Assembly: GCA_035449045.1 (NCBI GenBank)
Contig: DAOTKC010000024.1
Location: 1-22,167 of the forward strand
DNA: 22,167 bases
Direction of reading: 5' to 3'
From: DAOTKC01 sp035449045
GTDB taxonomy: Bacteria > Bacillota > Clostridia > Christensenellales > CAG-917
The position numbers and the translations under genes are program-made. Below are positions 1 to 6,767 of this stretch, in pieces (the first letter of the stretch is position 1; each line of letters begins with the position of its first letter). A model generated the notes under the pieces. That model made no database searches and had not been told where the DNA came from. It worked only from the letters and a program-made list of their open reading frames with translations.

Positions 1-187
1 CCACCGCGACTCGGGGCGCGCCGTGCTCTTGGTGTCGCTGGAACTCGACGAGGTATTGAGCGTGCCCGACAGAATTTTAGTTATGTATGAGGGCGAGATA
101 GTCGCCGAGCTCGATCCCAAAACCACCACGCCCGAGGAACTGGGGCTCTATATGTCGGGAGCGCGGAGGCAGCATGAGAAAAACTAA
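1..187 (+). CDS. ABC transporter ATP-binding protein, C-terminal end (partial, 5' cut)
   Basis: This is the C-terminal end of the ATPase of a nucleoside/simple-sugar ABC importer. The open frame enters at base 2 and ends at a TAA at 185-187. The visible 61 residues include VSLELDEVLSVPDRILVMYEG, the segment after the H-loop that is typical of the second nucleotide-binding domain of the double-domain ATPases of this family (NupA/YufO and RbsA-like). The tail EELGLYMSGA is also typical of the purine-nucleoside branch. The stop overlaps the start of the first permease by 14 bases, so the two are translationally coupled. Walker A and the substrate-binding lipoprotein lie outside the window. The family call is firm; the substrate is inferred from the permease types. 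Confidence 0.85.
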   Translation, partial: HRDSGRAVLLVSLELDEVLSVPDRILVMYEGEIVAELDPKTTTPEELGLYMSGARRQHEKN

Positions 188-1595
188 GGATAACGTAGGT
201 CTTAATTTGCGAGGCGGTGGCGCCAAAGCTGTCAAAGCGTTTTTGCAAAAGCCGGGCGCGGCCAGCGTGACGGCCTCGGTGCTTTCGATAGTAATCGGGC
301 TTGTTTTCGGTCTCATCGTTCTGCTTTGCCTGGACGCCGGCCGTGCGCTGCCCGCGTTTACTAAGATTTTGGTTACGGGCGCCGCAAACCCCGACAAATT
401 CGCCAAGGTGCTCTATCAAGCGGCGCCGCTCATTATGACCGGCCTTGCCGTGGCCTTCGCCTTTAAGACCGGCCTCTTTAATATCGGCGCCACCGGCCAA
501 TATACCGTGGGCGCAATGTTCGCCCTTCTTGCGGCGCTGTCGTGGAAATTCCCGTGGTGGGCCTGCCTGATTTTAGCCATTTTGGGCGGCGCGGCATGGG
601 GCGCCATTCCCGGTCTTTTTAAAGCGCTTTTAAATGTCAATGAGGTTATAACCTCCATTATGTTCAACTGGATAGGGCTGTTTCTGGTCAATCTGGTCAT
701 AAACAATGTTCCCGAAATGCTGGGGAGCTACTATGGACCGAGCGGCGCCGAGCGGACGGCGCGGCTGGCGGTTGCCAACCCCGACGCCATCATTCCGAAA
801 TGGGGCCTTGATAAGCTGTTAGGCTCCAACTATATGAATATCGGCATATTTTTTGCCATTATCGCCGCCATAATAATCTACGTCATTCTCCAAAAGACGA
901 CTTTCGGCTATGAGCTCAAGGCGTGCGGGCTCAATAAGCACGCCGCGCGCTACGCCGGCATCAAGTCGGGCCGAAGCATCATTTTGTCGATGACGATTTC
1001 GGGCGCGCTCGCAGGATTGGGCGGCGGAATATATTTCCTTTCGGGAGTCGCCGAATATGTCTTGACCAAATCGCTCCTTGCTACGGGCTTCAACGGCATA
1101 CCGGTAGCCCTACTCGGCGCGTCCAATCCCATCGCCGTCATCTTCTCGGGCATATTCATCTCCTATATTTTTGTGGGCGGCGAGGCGATGCAGCCCGAGT
1201 TCACCAAAGAAATAGTGGACATCATAAGCGCCGCCATCATCTACGTCAGCGCGCTGTCGCTACTTGTGAAAACGGGACTTGAAAAGCTTGCCGCACGCAA
1301 GAAAAGAGAGCGGGAGGCCGCTCTTGAAACCAACGGCGTTGAGGCAGTCGCCGCCGCCCCCGAAAACGGCGCGGAATTTATCGCCGCCGCTCCCGAAAAC
1401 GGCGTGCCGCTCGAGCCCACCGACCTCGCGCCGGGAGAAACAGGCCGCGGCATTCTTCCCGACGCGGTTTTGAAAAACCGCGAGGAAGCGGGAGAGGAAG
1501 AATATACGGCGTCGCGGCGGCCGAGCGGAGAGCCTAATATCGATATGTCGGCCGAAAATGACAATACGACAACGGACGGGGAGGAAGCGCTATGA
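174..1595 (+). CDS. ABC transporter permease (nucleoside/sugar type), with long acidic C-terminal tail
   Basis: This is an inner-membrane permease of the BPD_transp_2 family (YufP/NupB-like), one half of the channel for nucleoside or simple-sugar uptake. Hydrophobic helices run from about residue 35 to 365, with the family hallmarks GLAVAFAFKTGLFNIGATGQ (about 91-110), NEVITSIMFNW and the EAA-like cytoplasmic segment ACGLNKHAARYAGI. GGAGG lies five bases before the ATG. Family members are usually about 350 residues; this one has 473 because of a roughly 100-residue charged, low-complexity cytoplasmic tail that contains a duplicated 11-residue unit with AAPENG (codons at 1348-1404). Its last four bases, ATGA, overlap the next permease start. 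The function call is strong; the role of the tail is unknown. Confidence 0.9.
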   Translation: MRKTKDNVGLNLRGGGAKAVKAFLQKPGAASVTASVLSIVIGLVFGLIVLLCLDAGRALPAFTKILVTGAANPDKFAKVLYQAAPLIMTGLAVAFAFKTGLFNIGATGQYTVGAMFALLAALSWKFPWWACLILAILGGAAWGAIPGLFKALLNVNEVITSIMFNWIGLFLVNLVINNVPEMLGSYYGPSGAERTARLAVANPDAIIPKWGLDKLLGSNYMNIGIFFAIIAAIIIYVILQKTTFGYELKACGLNKHAARYAGIKSGRSIILSMTISGALAGLGGGIYFLSGVAEYVLTKSLLATGFNGIPVALLGASNPIAVIFSGIFISYIFVGGEAMQPEFTKEIVDIISAAIIYVSALSLLVKTGLEKLAARKKREREAALETNGVEAVAAAPENGAEFIAAAPENGVPLEPTDLAPGETGRGILPDAVLKNREEAGEEEYTASRRPSGEPNIDMSAENDNTTTDGEEAL

Positions 1596-2584
1596 ACGTC
1601 TTTGCCGATATTTTAAGCGGAACGATACTTTTTGCCGTCCCTCTGATTTTAGTGGCGCTGGGCGGTATGTTTTCCGAGCGGAGCGGCATTGTCAACATCG
1701 CCCTCGAGGGAATCATGATTATCGGCGCGCTCGTCGGATGCTTGTTTTTGAGCGCGGTTGCAAAAGGCAGTTGGGCGCCCGGTATGCCGCAGCTCACCAT
1801 GTTTTTGGCGATACTGCTCGCGGGAATTTCGGGCATAGTCTTCTCACTGTTTTTGGCGTTCGCCTCCGTCAATTTAAAGGCGGACCAGACGATAAGCGGC
1901 ACCTCCCTCAATATGCTGGCGCCCGCCCTCGCCATAGTGGTAAGCTGGGCGATTCAGGGTTCGGGGCAGACAACCATCTATATTCCGACATGGATAAAGA
2001 TAACTCAGGCGGACTTCGGCTTTGCCGCGAGTTCGGCACCCTCCTTTTTCGAGCGCTTTGCCTTTAAAAGCTTCTATCTCACCACGCCGATCGCGATAGC
2101 GATTATAGTGATCGCGGCGGTTGTGCTTTACAAAACTAGATTCGGCCTTCGCCTCCGCGCCTGCGGCGAGCATCCACAGGCGGCCGACAGCGTGGGCGTC
2201 AACGTCTATAAGATGAGATATGCAGGCGTCGCCATATCGGGCTTTTTGGGCGGAATAGGCGGTCTGGCGTTCACGATAGCGGTTGGCTCGGGCTTCCAGT
2301 CCGGCGTGTCGGGCTACGGCTTCCTCGCCCTCGCCGTCATGATTTTCGGCAACTGGAAACCTCTCAGGATAGCCGGCGCCGCGCTGCTTTTCGCCTTTTT
2401 CAAAATCATCGGCCCGATGTCGCAAAACATACCCTTTTTGCCCTCGTTTTCGGGAGTCAAGTCGAGCGAGTATATCTATCTCATGTTACCCTATATAGTC
2501 ACCATGATAGTGCTCGCCTTCACCAGCCGCCGCTCGCTCGCGCCCAAGGCCGAGGGCATACCTTACGACAAGTCGCTTAGATAG
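1592..2584 (+). CDS. ABC transporter permease (nucleoside/sugar type), second subunit
   Basis: This 330-residue integral membrane protein is the second channel subunit (YufQ/NupC-like) of the same importer. It shows the family's early motif ERSGIVNIALEGIMIIGA (about residues 28-45), the EAA-like loop RACGEHPQAADSVGVNVY (about 188-205) followed by GFLGGIGG, and the common ending APKAEGIPY. It starts in a 4-base ATGA overlap with the previous permease, with GGGGAGG seven bases upstream. The terminator at 2605-2640 makes it the last gene of the operon. Length is normal for the family. The exact substrate (guanosine-type nucleosides versus another simple sugar derivative) cannot be told from the permeases alone. 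Confidence 0.9.
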   Translation: MNVFADILSGTILFAVPLILVALGGMFSERSGIVNIALEGIMIIGALVGCLFLSAVAKGSWAPGMPQLTMFLAILLAGISGIVFSLFLAFASVNLKADQTISGTSLNMLAPALAIVVSWAIQGSGQTTIYIPTWIKITQADFGFAASSAPSFFERFAFKSFYLTTPIAIAIIVIAAVVLYKTRFGLRLRACGEHPQAADSVGVNVYKMRYAGVAISGFLGGIGGLAFTIAVGSGFQSGVSGYGFLALAVMIFGNWKPLRIAGAALLFAFFKIIGPMSQNIPFLPSFSGVKSSEYIYLMLPYIVTMIVLAFTSRRSLAPKAEGIPYDKSLR

Positions 2585-2604
2585 GCGTATTATGAATCTG
2601 CCGC

Positions 2605-2640
2605 AAGATAGGGGCTTTACTAAAGCTCCTATCTTTTTTT
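2605..2640 (+). terminator. Intrinsic terminator of the ABC importer operon
   Basis: AAGATAGGGGCTTTA (2605-2619) pairs with TAAAGCTCCTATCTT (2621-2635) with a single G-U wobble; the apex opens to a small loop. A run of T follows to about 2640. It lies 20 bases after the second permease stop. Confidence 0.9.
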
Positions 2641-2746
2641 TGCGCCTAAACATGTTTCCCCGCTATAAGGGCGCTTATATTTAATTTGTAAGGTAAAGAC
2701 TTTTTTACTCCCCGCCACATTAGGCCATAATTCTCAATAAAATGAT

Positions 2747-2785
2747 ATTTTTGAACAAAATTATTGATTATTTTTGTTCAAAAAT
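2747..2785. promoter_or_regulatory. Perfect 14-bp inverted repeat upstream of the spo0A promoter
   Basis: ATTTTTGAACAAAA (2747-2760) and its exact reverse complement (2772-2785) flank an 11-base AT-rich spacer. The repeat ends two bases before the -35 box at 2788. It has no adjoining U-tract that would suit a terminator for either flanking gene, so I read it as a probable operator for a dimeric regulator. Confidence 0.5.
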
Positions 2786-2787
2786 GT

Positions 2788-2815
2788 TTGAATTCGTTGG
2801 ATTAGGTGATATAAT
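2788..2815 (+). promoter_or_regulatory. Sigma-A type promoter of spo0A
   Basis: TTGAAT (2788-2793), a 16-base spacer and a perfect TATAAT (2810-2815). The predicted start near 2822 leaves a leader of about 26 bases with a GGGGG SD-like run six bases before the ATG. Confidence 0.7.
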
Positions 2816-2847
2816 AAGGTCATCTCATCCTTGTTTGGGGGCTTTTT

Positions 2848-3648
2848 ATGTCAAAAAAATCCATCCTCATTGCTGATGATAACCTTGAGTTTTCCTGCTC
2901 ACTCCAAAAATACTTCCAGAACGATGAAGAATTCGAAGTTGTGGCAACCGCAGCCAATGGGTTGGACGCCCTCGATGCCGTAGAGCGATACGGCCCCAAG
3001 TTTTTAGTTTTGGACATAGTTATGCCCGAGCTTGACGGATTCGGCGTGCTTGCACAGCTCGACCTGGAATTTCGGGAAAACCGGCCCATCGTCATCATGA
3101 TGTCGCAGCTCACCGGCGACGGGTTCATCAGCAAAGCGCTTAGGATGGGAGCCTCGCACTATTTCGCCAAGCCCGTCAATCCCGCCGCACTGCGCGAAAG
3201 CATGCTGGATTTCGTCCTTCAGGCAGAGCCGGTTTCACGGATGAACCGCGCTTCGGCCTACGAGCCCCAGCAAAAATCCCCTACCCGACAACCGCAGATT
3301 AAGTCACTCGATGAAAAAATAGCAAACATCTTCATTTCCGTCGGCATTCCCGCCCACATCAAGGGCTATCAATTCTTAAGAGAGGCCATCAAAATGGCCG
3401 TCAAATCCCCCGAAATCATAAACGCAATCACAAAACGGCTCTATCCTTCGATAGCGGAGCAGTTCGACACCAGCGCCAGCAAGGTCGAGCGCGCCATCCG
3501 CCATGCCATCGAGGTTGCGTGGAACCGAGGCAAAATCGAAAACATCAACAGCATTTTCGGCGTCAACGTCTACTCGCCCAACGAAAAGCCGACCAACGGC
3601 GAGTTTATTGCGCTGGTCGCCGACAAAATGCTTTTGGAAGGCGCATAA
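2848..3648 (+). CDS. spo0A: Stage 0 sporulation protein A (response regulator)
   Basis: Spo0A is the phosphorelay-controlled transcription factor that commits Clostridia and Bacilli to sporulation and related stationary-phase programmes. The 266 residues form a receiver domain (about 4-120) with acidic pocket D10/D11, phospho-acceptor D56 in LVLDIVMPELDG, S86 and K108 in the FAKP motif. A loose linker of about 35 residues follows, then the Spo0A effector domain (about 153-264). The recognition-helix region SKVERAIRHAIEVAWNRG and the ending NEKPTNGEFIALVADK are diagnostic. It has its own promoter and terminator and is therefore monocistronic. In many relatives it sits beside spoIVB, which is not found here. 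The identification is secure. Confidence 0.97.
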   Translation: MSKKSILIADDNLEFSCSLQKYFQNDEEFEVVATAANGLDALDAVERYGPKFLVLDIVMPELDGFGVLAQLDLEFRENRPIVIMMSQLTGDGFISKALRMGASHYFAKPVNPAALRESMLDFVLQAEPVSRMNRASAYEPQQKSPTRQPQIKSLDEKIANIFISVGIPAHIKGYQFLREAIKMAVKSPEIINAITKRLYPSIAEQFDTSASKVERAIRHAIEVAWNRGKIENINSIFGVNVYSPNEKPTNGEFIALVADKMLLEGA

Positions 3649-3672
3649 ACAATTTTTAGAAAGCCTTTTTCC

Positions 3673-3698
3673 GCCCGCGGCAAGCCGCGGGCTTTCTC
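3673..3698 (+). terminator. Intrinsic terminator of spo0A
   Basis: GCCCGCGG (3673-3680), loop CAAG, CCGCGGGC (3685-3692), then TTTCT. The stem is strong but the U-tract is short. It lies 25 bases after the spo0A stop. Confidence 0.75.
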
Positions 3699-3715
3699 GC
3701 GCCTAAAATCGGAAC

Positions 3716-3741
3716 AAAAAAAGCCCCGCAAGGCGGGGCTT
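3716..3741 (-). terminator. Intrinsic terminator of the zinc-ribbon protein gene
   Basis: AAGCCCCGC (3721-3729), loop AAG, GCGGGGCTT (3733-3741). Read on the minus strand the stem is followed by a T-tract (A run 3716-3722 on the plus strand). It sits just after the stop of the minus-strand gene at 3764. Confidence 0.85.
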
Positions 3742-3763
3742 AAAGGCATAAACTTATTAATTG

Positions 3764-4216
3764 TCAATTGTCGTCGGCGGCGTCCTCGCTCTCGCCTTCG
3801 AAGTCGTCGAAATCAAGCAGGGAATCGTCGAAGTCGTCGCTCTTTTCGAGTTCCTCTTCCTCCTGAAGTTCCTCTTCGCCGAGTTCTTCAAGCGACAGCT
3901 CGGCTTCATCGTCGGGAGCTTCCAAAAACTCTTCCTCGTCGTCCTTCCAAACGGTTTCCTCAACCTCGTCGTCCTTTTCCTGCGCCTTTAAGAGCGCGCC
4001 CTTTTCGGCGCGGCATTGCGCGCAGATTTCTTCGTCCTCGGCGATGTAGTTGATTTTGCAGACGGGACAGATTTTCTCGAGTTCCTCTTCTTCCTCGTCG
4101 AATTCCAAAAGGCTGATTCCGCCTATTTTAAGTTCCGCCTTGCAAACGTCGCAGAGCTCGTCCTCATCTTTAATCCAGTTGAGGTCGCAGCGCGGGCACT
4201 TTTTATATTTTCCCAT
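3764..4216 (-). CDS. Acidic protein with two tandem zinc ribbons, function unknown
   Basis: I do not recognise a characterised family. The 150-residue product opens with two four-cysteine modules of identical spacing: C7-x2-C10-x11-C22-x2-C25 and C50-x2-C53-x11-C65-x2-C68. Their shared pattern (CPxC..N.I...DE..C..C) indicates internal duplication and zinc binding. From about residue 75 the chain is dominated by Glu and Asp with almost no basic residues, so it is probably disordered. No signal peptide or membrane helix is present. AGGCGG lies seven bases before the ATG, a near-consensus promoter precedes it, and it has its own terminator, so it is monocistronic and probably well expressed. A role in nucleic-acid or RNA-polymerase contacts is possible but only an inference from the domain types. 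Confidence 0.85.
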   Translation of the reverse strand: MGKYKKCPRCDLNWIKDEDELCDVCKAELKIGGISLLEFDEEEEELEKICPVCKINYIAEDEEICAQCRAEKGALLKAQEKDDEVEETVWKDDEEEFLEAPDDEAELSLEELGEEELQEEEELEKSDDFDDSLLDFDDFEGESEDAADDN

Positions 4217-4247
4217 ACAAAAACCGCCTATTTTATAATCCGGATAT

Positions 4248-4276
4248 ATTATATTTATTTATACTACCGTTGTAAA
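4248..4276 (-). promoter_or_regulatory. Near-consensus sigma-A promoter of the zinc-ribbon gene
   Basis: On the minus strand, TTTACA (4276-4271), a 17-base spacer and a perfect TATAAT (4253-4248). The predicted leader is about 25 bases long and contains the SD. Confidence 0.85.
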
Positions 4277-4284
4277 CTGTTTTT

Positions 4285-4321
4285 ATAACCTAAAAATAAT
4301 AAATTTTTTGGTTATTTTTTT
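4285..4321 (+). repeat. Inverted repeat with T-tract beside the zinc-ribbon promoter
   Basis: ATAACC (4285-4290) pairs with GGTTAT (4310-4315), and A5 (4292-4296) pairs with T5 (4304-4308) across one T-T mismatch; seven Ts follow. It looks like a plus-strand terminator but has no plus-strand gene upstream, and it ends nine bases from the -35 box of the minus-strand promoter. It could be an operator or a stop for antisense transcripts. Confidence 0.4.
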
Positions 4322-4436
4322 GTCCGGCGCACCCCAAAAAAATCGACTAAACCAAGTTAAAAAAACCTTGATACAATATATTCAATTTGTTTGAATCGGG
4401 ATAAAAAACATTGCCCCCCAAAGAGATAGGCCCGAT

Positions 4437-4465
4437 AAGAAAAAACCGCCGCGGTGCGGCGGTTT
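4437..4465 (-). terminator. Intrinsic terminator of the greA-lysS operon
   Basis: AAACCGCCGC (4443-4452), a three-base loop and GCGGCGGTTT (4456-4465). On the minus strand the stem runs straight into a T-tract (A run at 4440-4445 on plus). It lies directly after the lysS stop codon. Confidence 0.9.
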
Positions 4466-4473
4466 GAACCGAG

Positions 4474-5961
4474 TTATTTCAGTGGCTTCATGGTGGGGAA
4501 GAGCAAAACGTCGCGGATAGAGGACTGGTCGGTCAAAAGCATGACGAGGCGGTCGATGCCTATCCCCAGCCCGCCCGTCGGCGGCATGCCGTATTCCAGC
4601 GCCGTCACAAAGTCGTCGTCGGCCATCTGCGCTTCCTCGTCGCCCTTGGCACGCGCCGCCGCCTGCTCCATAAACCGTTCGCGCTGGTCGATGGGGTCGT
4701 TGAGCTCGGAGAAGGCGTTGGCAAGCTCTCTTGCCGTGATGAAAAGCTCGAAGCGCTCGGTCAAACGCTTGTCGGAGGGCTTTCTTTTGGCGAGAGGCGA
4801 GACCTCGACGGGGTAGTCGATGATAAAGGTGGGCTCCCAAAGGTGTTCTTCGACCTTTTGGTCAAAGGCTTCGTAGAGCGCCCTGCCCCAGCTTACCTCG
4901 CCTTCCAGCTTGACGCCCGCCGCCTTAGTTTGAGCTATCGCATCCTCGGGCGTTAAATTCATAAAATCGATGCCGAGATAATCCTTGACGGCGTCCGCCA
5001 TGGTGAGCCTTCTCCAAGGCGCGGCGAGCGAGAGCGGCCGTCCCTGATAGCTTATCTCGTAAGTTCCCAGCACCTTTTCGGCAACATACCTGAAAAGGCC
5101 TTCGGTCAGCTCCATCATGCCGTTGTAGTCGGTGTAGGCCTCGTAGAGCTCGACGGTGGTAAATTCGGGATTGTGCTTGGTGTCCATGCCCTCGTTTCTG
5201 AAAAGCCTGCCCATCTCGTAGACTTTCTCGAAGCCGCCGACAATCAGGCGCTTTAAGTAGAGCTCGGGCGCGATGCGGAGGAACATGTCGATGTCGAGCG
5301 TGTTGTGATGAGTGATGAAGGGACGCGCCGAAGCGCCGCCCGCCACGGTGTTTAAAACGGGCGTATCGACCTCAATAAAGCCGCTGCCGTCCAAATATTC
5401 TCTGACCGCTCTTATAATGCGGCTCCTCTTTACAAAGACGTCCTTGACCTCGGGGTTGGCGATGAGGTCGACGTAGCGCTGGCGGTATCTTAAATCGGCG
5501 TCCTTGAGGCCGTGGAATTTTTCGGGAAGGGGCAGTAGCGACTTAGAAAGAAGCTCCACCTTTTGGGCGTGAACGGTGATTTCGCCGAGTTTTGTGGTAA
5601 ACACAAAGCCCTTAACACCTAAAATATCGCCGATGTCGTATCTTTTGAAGGTCTCGTAGGCTTCCTCGCCCAAATCATCGCGCCGAAAATAAACCTGAAT
5701 GCTTCCTTCGCCGTCCAGAATATGGCCGAAGGAGGCCTTGCCCATGACGCGCTTGGAAATAAGTCTTCCCGCAATTTTGACGGTGTGCCCCTCGAACGCG
5801 GGGTATGTCGAAATAATGTCCGAGCTTAAAGTATCCTTATCGAACTTGACGATTTCAAAAGGATCGGCGCCCGCCGCCTTGAGCTCGGCGAGCTTGAGAC
5901 GCCGGACGCGGATTATCTCGTTTAACTCGTCGTCGGAAATAAAAATGCCGTTTTCTTCCAT
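4474..5961 (-). CDS. lysS: Lysyl-tRNA synthetase (class II)
   Basis: LysRS charges tRNA-Lys with lysine using ATP in the cytoplasm. The 495 residues follow the bacterial class IIb layout: an OB-fold anticodon-binding domain (about 55-150), then the catalytic core. Class II motif 2 is visible as FRNEGMDTKHNPEFTTVELY and motif 3 as GGLGIGIDRLVML near the C-terminus. Length and the ending LLFPTMKP are normal. The AGGAC upstream is rather distant (about 12 bases), so the SD is weak, but the N-terminal sequence fits the family and no better start is seen. It lies 57 bases downstream of greA with no terminator between, an order common in Firmicutes. No T-box leader is present; it is read from the greA promoter. 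Confidence 0.97.
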   Translation of the reverse strand: MEENGIFISDDELNEIIRVRRLKLAELKAAGADPFEIVKFDKDTLSSDIISTYPAFEGHTVKIAGRLISKRVMGKASFGHILDGEGSIQVYFRRDDLGEEAYETFKRYDIGDILGVKGFVFTTKLGEITVHAQKVELLSKSLLPLPEKFHGLKDADLRYRQRYVDLIANPEVKDVFVKRSRIIRAVREYLDGSGFIEVDTPVLNTVAGGASARPFITHHNTLDIDMFLRIAPELYLKRLIVGGFEKVYEMGRLFRNEGMDTKHNPEFTTVELYEAYTDYNGMMELTEGLFRYVAEKVLGTYEISYQGRPLSLAAPWRRLTMADAVKDYLGIDFMNLTPEDAIAQTKAAGVKLEGEVSWGRALYEAFDQKVEEHLWEPTFIIDYPVEVSPLAKRKPSDKRLTERFELFITARELANAFSELNDPIDQRERFMEQAAARAKGDEEAQMADDDFVTALEYGMPPTGGLGIGIDRLVMLLTDQSSIRDVLLFPTMKPLK

Positions 5962-6018
5962 TCTTTAACTATGTCCTGAATTTTTTAAACTTATAATTTT
6001 TTTAGGAAACGAAGTTTA

Positions 6019-6492
6019 CTAGTTTCCGATTTTGATTATCTCGAACTCCAGCTTGCAGCCCGAAGGCGTTTGAACGTGGATGATATCGTGTTTTTTCTTG
6101 CCGATGAGCGCCTTGCCCAGCGGCGATTCGTTGCTGATGAGGCCGGCGGTGTGATCGGCCTCCGAGGTGCCCACTATGCGGTAATCGAGCTGTTCGCCGA
6201 ATTCGCGGTCGTAAATCGTCACCGTGCTGCCGACGGCGACGACGGCGTTGTCAAGGTTTTCGTCGTCGATTATGATTGCTTGGCGCAGCTTTTCGGAAAT
6301 CTCGCGTATCTCTTTTTCGATGAAGCCCTGTTCCTCTTTGGCGGCCTCGTATTCGGCGTTTTCGCTCAAATCGCCGAACTCGCGCGCAATTTTTATTTTC
6401 TCGGCGACTTCCTTGCGCCCGTGCGCCATCAGATAGTCCAGCCTCTTTGACAATGCGTCGTAACCCTCTTTCGTTAAATATACCGCACTCAT
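6019..6492 (-). CDS. greA: Transcription elongation factor GreA
   Basis: GreA enters the secondary channel of RNA polymerase and stimulates cleavage of backtracked RNA. The chosen start (ATG at 6492-6490, MSAVYLTKEG) gives 157 residues, the normal family length. GGAGG (6505-6501) is eight bases upstream, whereas the upstream in-frame ATG at 6498 is only two bases from it and the longer open frame to 6540 lacks an SD. The N-terminal coiled coil carries the acidic tip in REFGDLSENAEYEAAKEEQ. The C-terminal FKBP-like domain follows, with SPLGKALIGKK and the ending EFEIIKI. It is the first gene of a greA-lysS operon behind a consensus promoter and a leader with terminator-like hairpins, which suggests attenuation. 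Confidence 0.96.
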   Translation of the reverse strand: MSAVYLTKEGYDALSKRLDYLMAHGRKEVAEKIKIAREFGDLSENAEYEAAKEEQGFIEKEIREISEKLRQAIIIDDENLDNAVVAVGSTVTIYDREFGEQLDYRIVGTSEADHTAGLISNESPLGKALIGKKKHDIIHVQTPSGCKLEFEIIKIGN

Positions 6493-6519
6493 ATTCATTT
6501 CCTCCCAAAGCAAAAAGCA

Positions 6520-6533
6520 GGGCGAAACCGCCC
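6520..6533 (-). promoter_or_regulatory. Second short hairpin in the greA leader
   Basis: GGGCG (6533-6529), a four-base loop, CGCCC (6524-6520), followed on the minus strand by a T-rich stretch and, 14 bases later, the greA SD at 6505. It could be a weaker terminator or affect ribosome access. Confidence 0.4.
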
Positions 6534-6548
6534 GCCTCATCCGATTTT

Positions 6549-6573
6549 AAAGAAAAAACCGTGAAAACGGTTT
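6549..6573 (-). terminator. Terminator-like hairpin inside the greA leader (candidate attenuator)
   Basis: On the minus strand AAACCGT (6573-6567), loop TTTC, ACGGTTT (6562-6556), followed by TTTCTT (6555-6550). It lies between the promoter (-10 at 6619-6614) and the greA SD. No minus-strand gene lies upstream for it to terminate, so it would act on the greA transcript itself. A second AAAACCG copy at 6597-6591 could compete for the same CGGTTT arm. Confidence 0.6.
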
Positions 6574-6613
6574 AAATTCGCCGCTTTTTTCGGTTTTGCC
6601 TCAATATTTCCAT

Positions 6614-6642
6614 ATTATACATTCGGTGTCTGAAAAAGTCAA
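6614..6642 (-). promoter_or_regulatory. Consensus sigma-A promoter of greA-lysS
   Basis: TTGACT (6642-6637), exactly 17 bases, TATAAT (6619-6614) on the minus strand. The predicted start near 6607 gives a leader of about 115 bases before greA. Confidence 0.9.
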
Positions 6643-6767
6643 CGAATAATTTTTTTGGCTCGGGTTTGAAAACTAAATGCCGAAAGTAAAATTTTGAATG
6701 CGCAATGGCGTTATATTTTCGGTTTTGAATGAAATACTACAAAAGAATTTGATTTAAGGAGAACAAC

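Noticed and set aside
1874..2425. 183-codon minus-strand open frame opposite the second permease
   Set aside because: It is rich in Arg, His and Gly as expected of a shadow frame, and the permease reading is clear.
2786..2800. Possible sigma-H promoter or 0A box before spo0A
   Set aside because: A GAAT element exists, but no AGGA-type -35 lies at the right spacing, and no TGTCGAA-type box is present. The sigma-A reading is much better.
5962..6018. T-box leader before lysS (also considered before glnS)
   Set aside because: The gaps are too short (57 and about 110 bases) and the conserved T-box and specifier structures are not seen.
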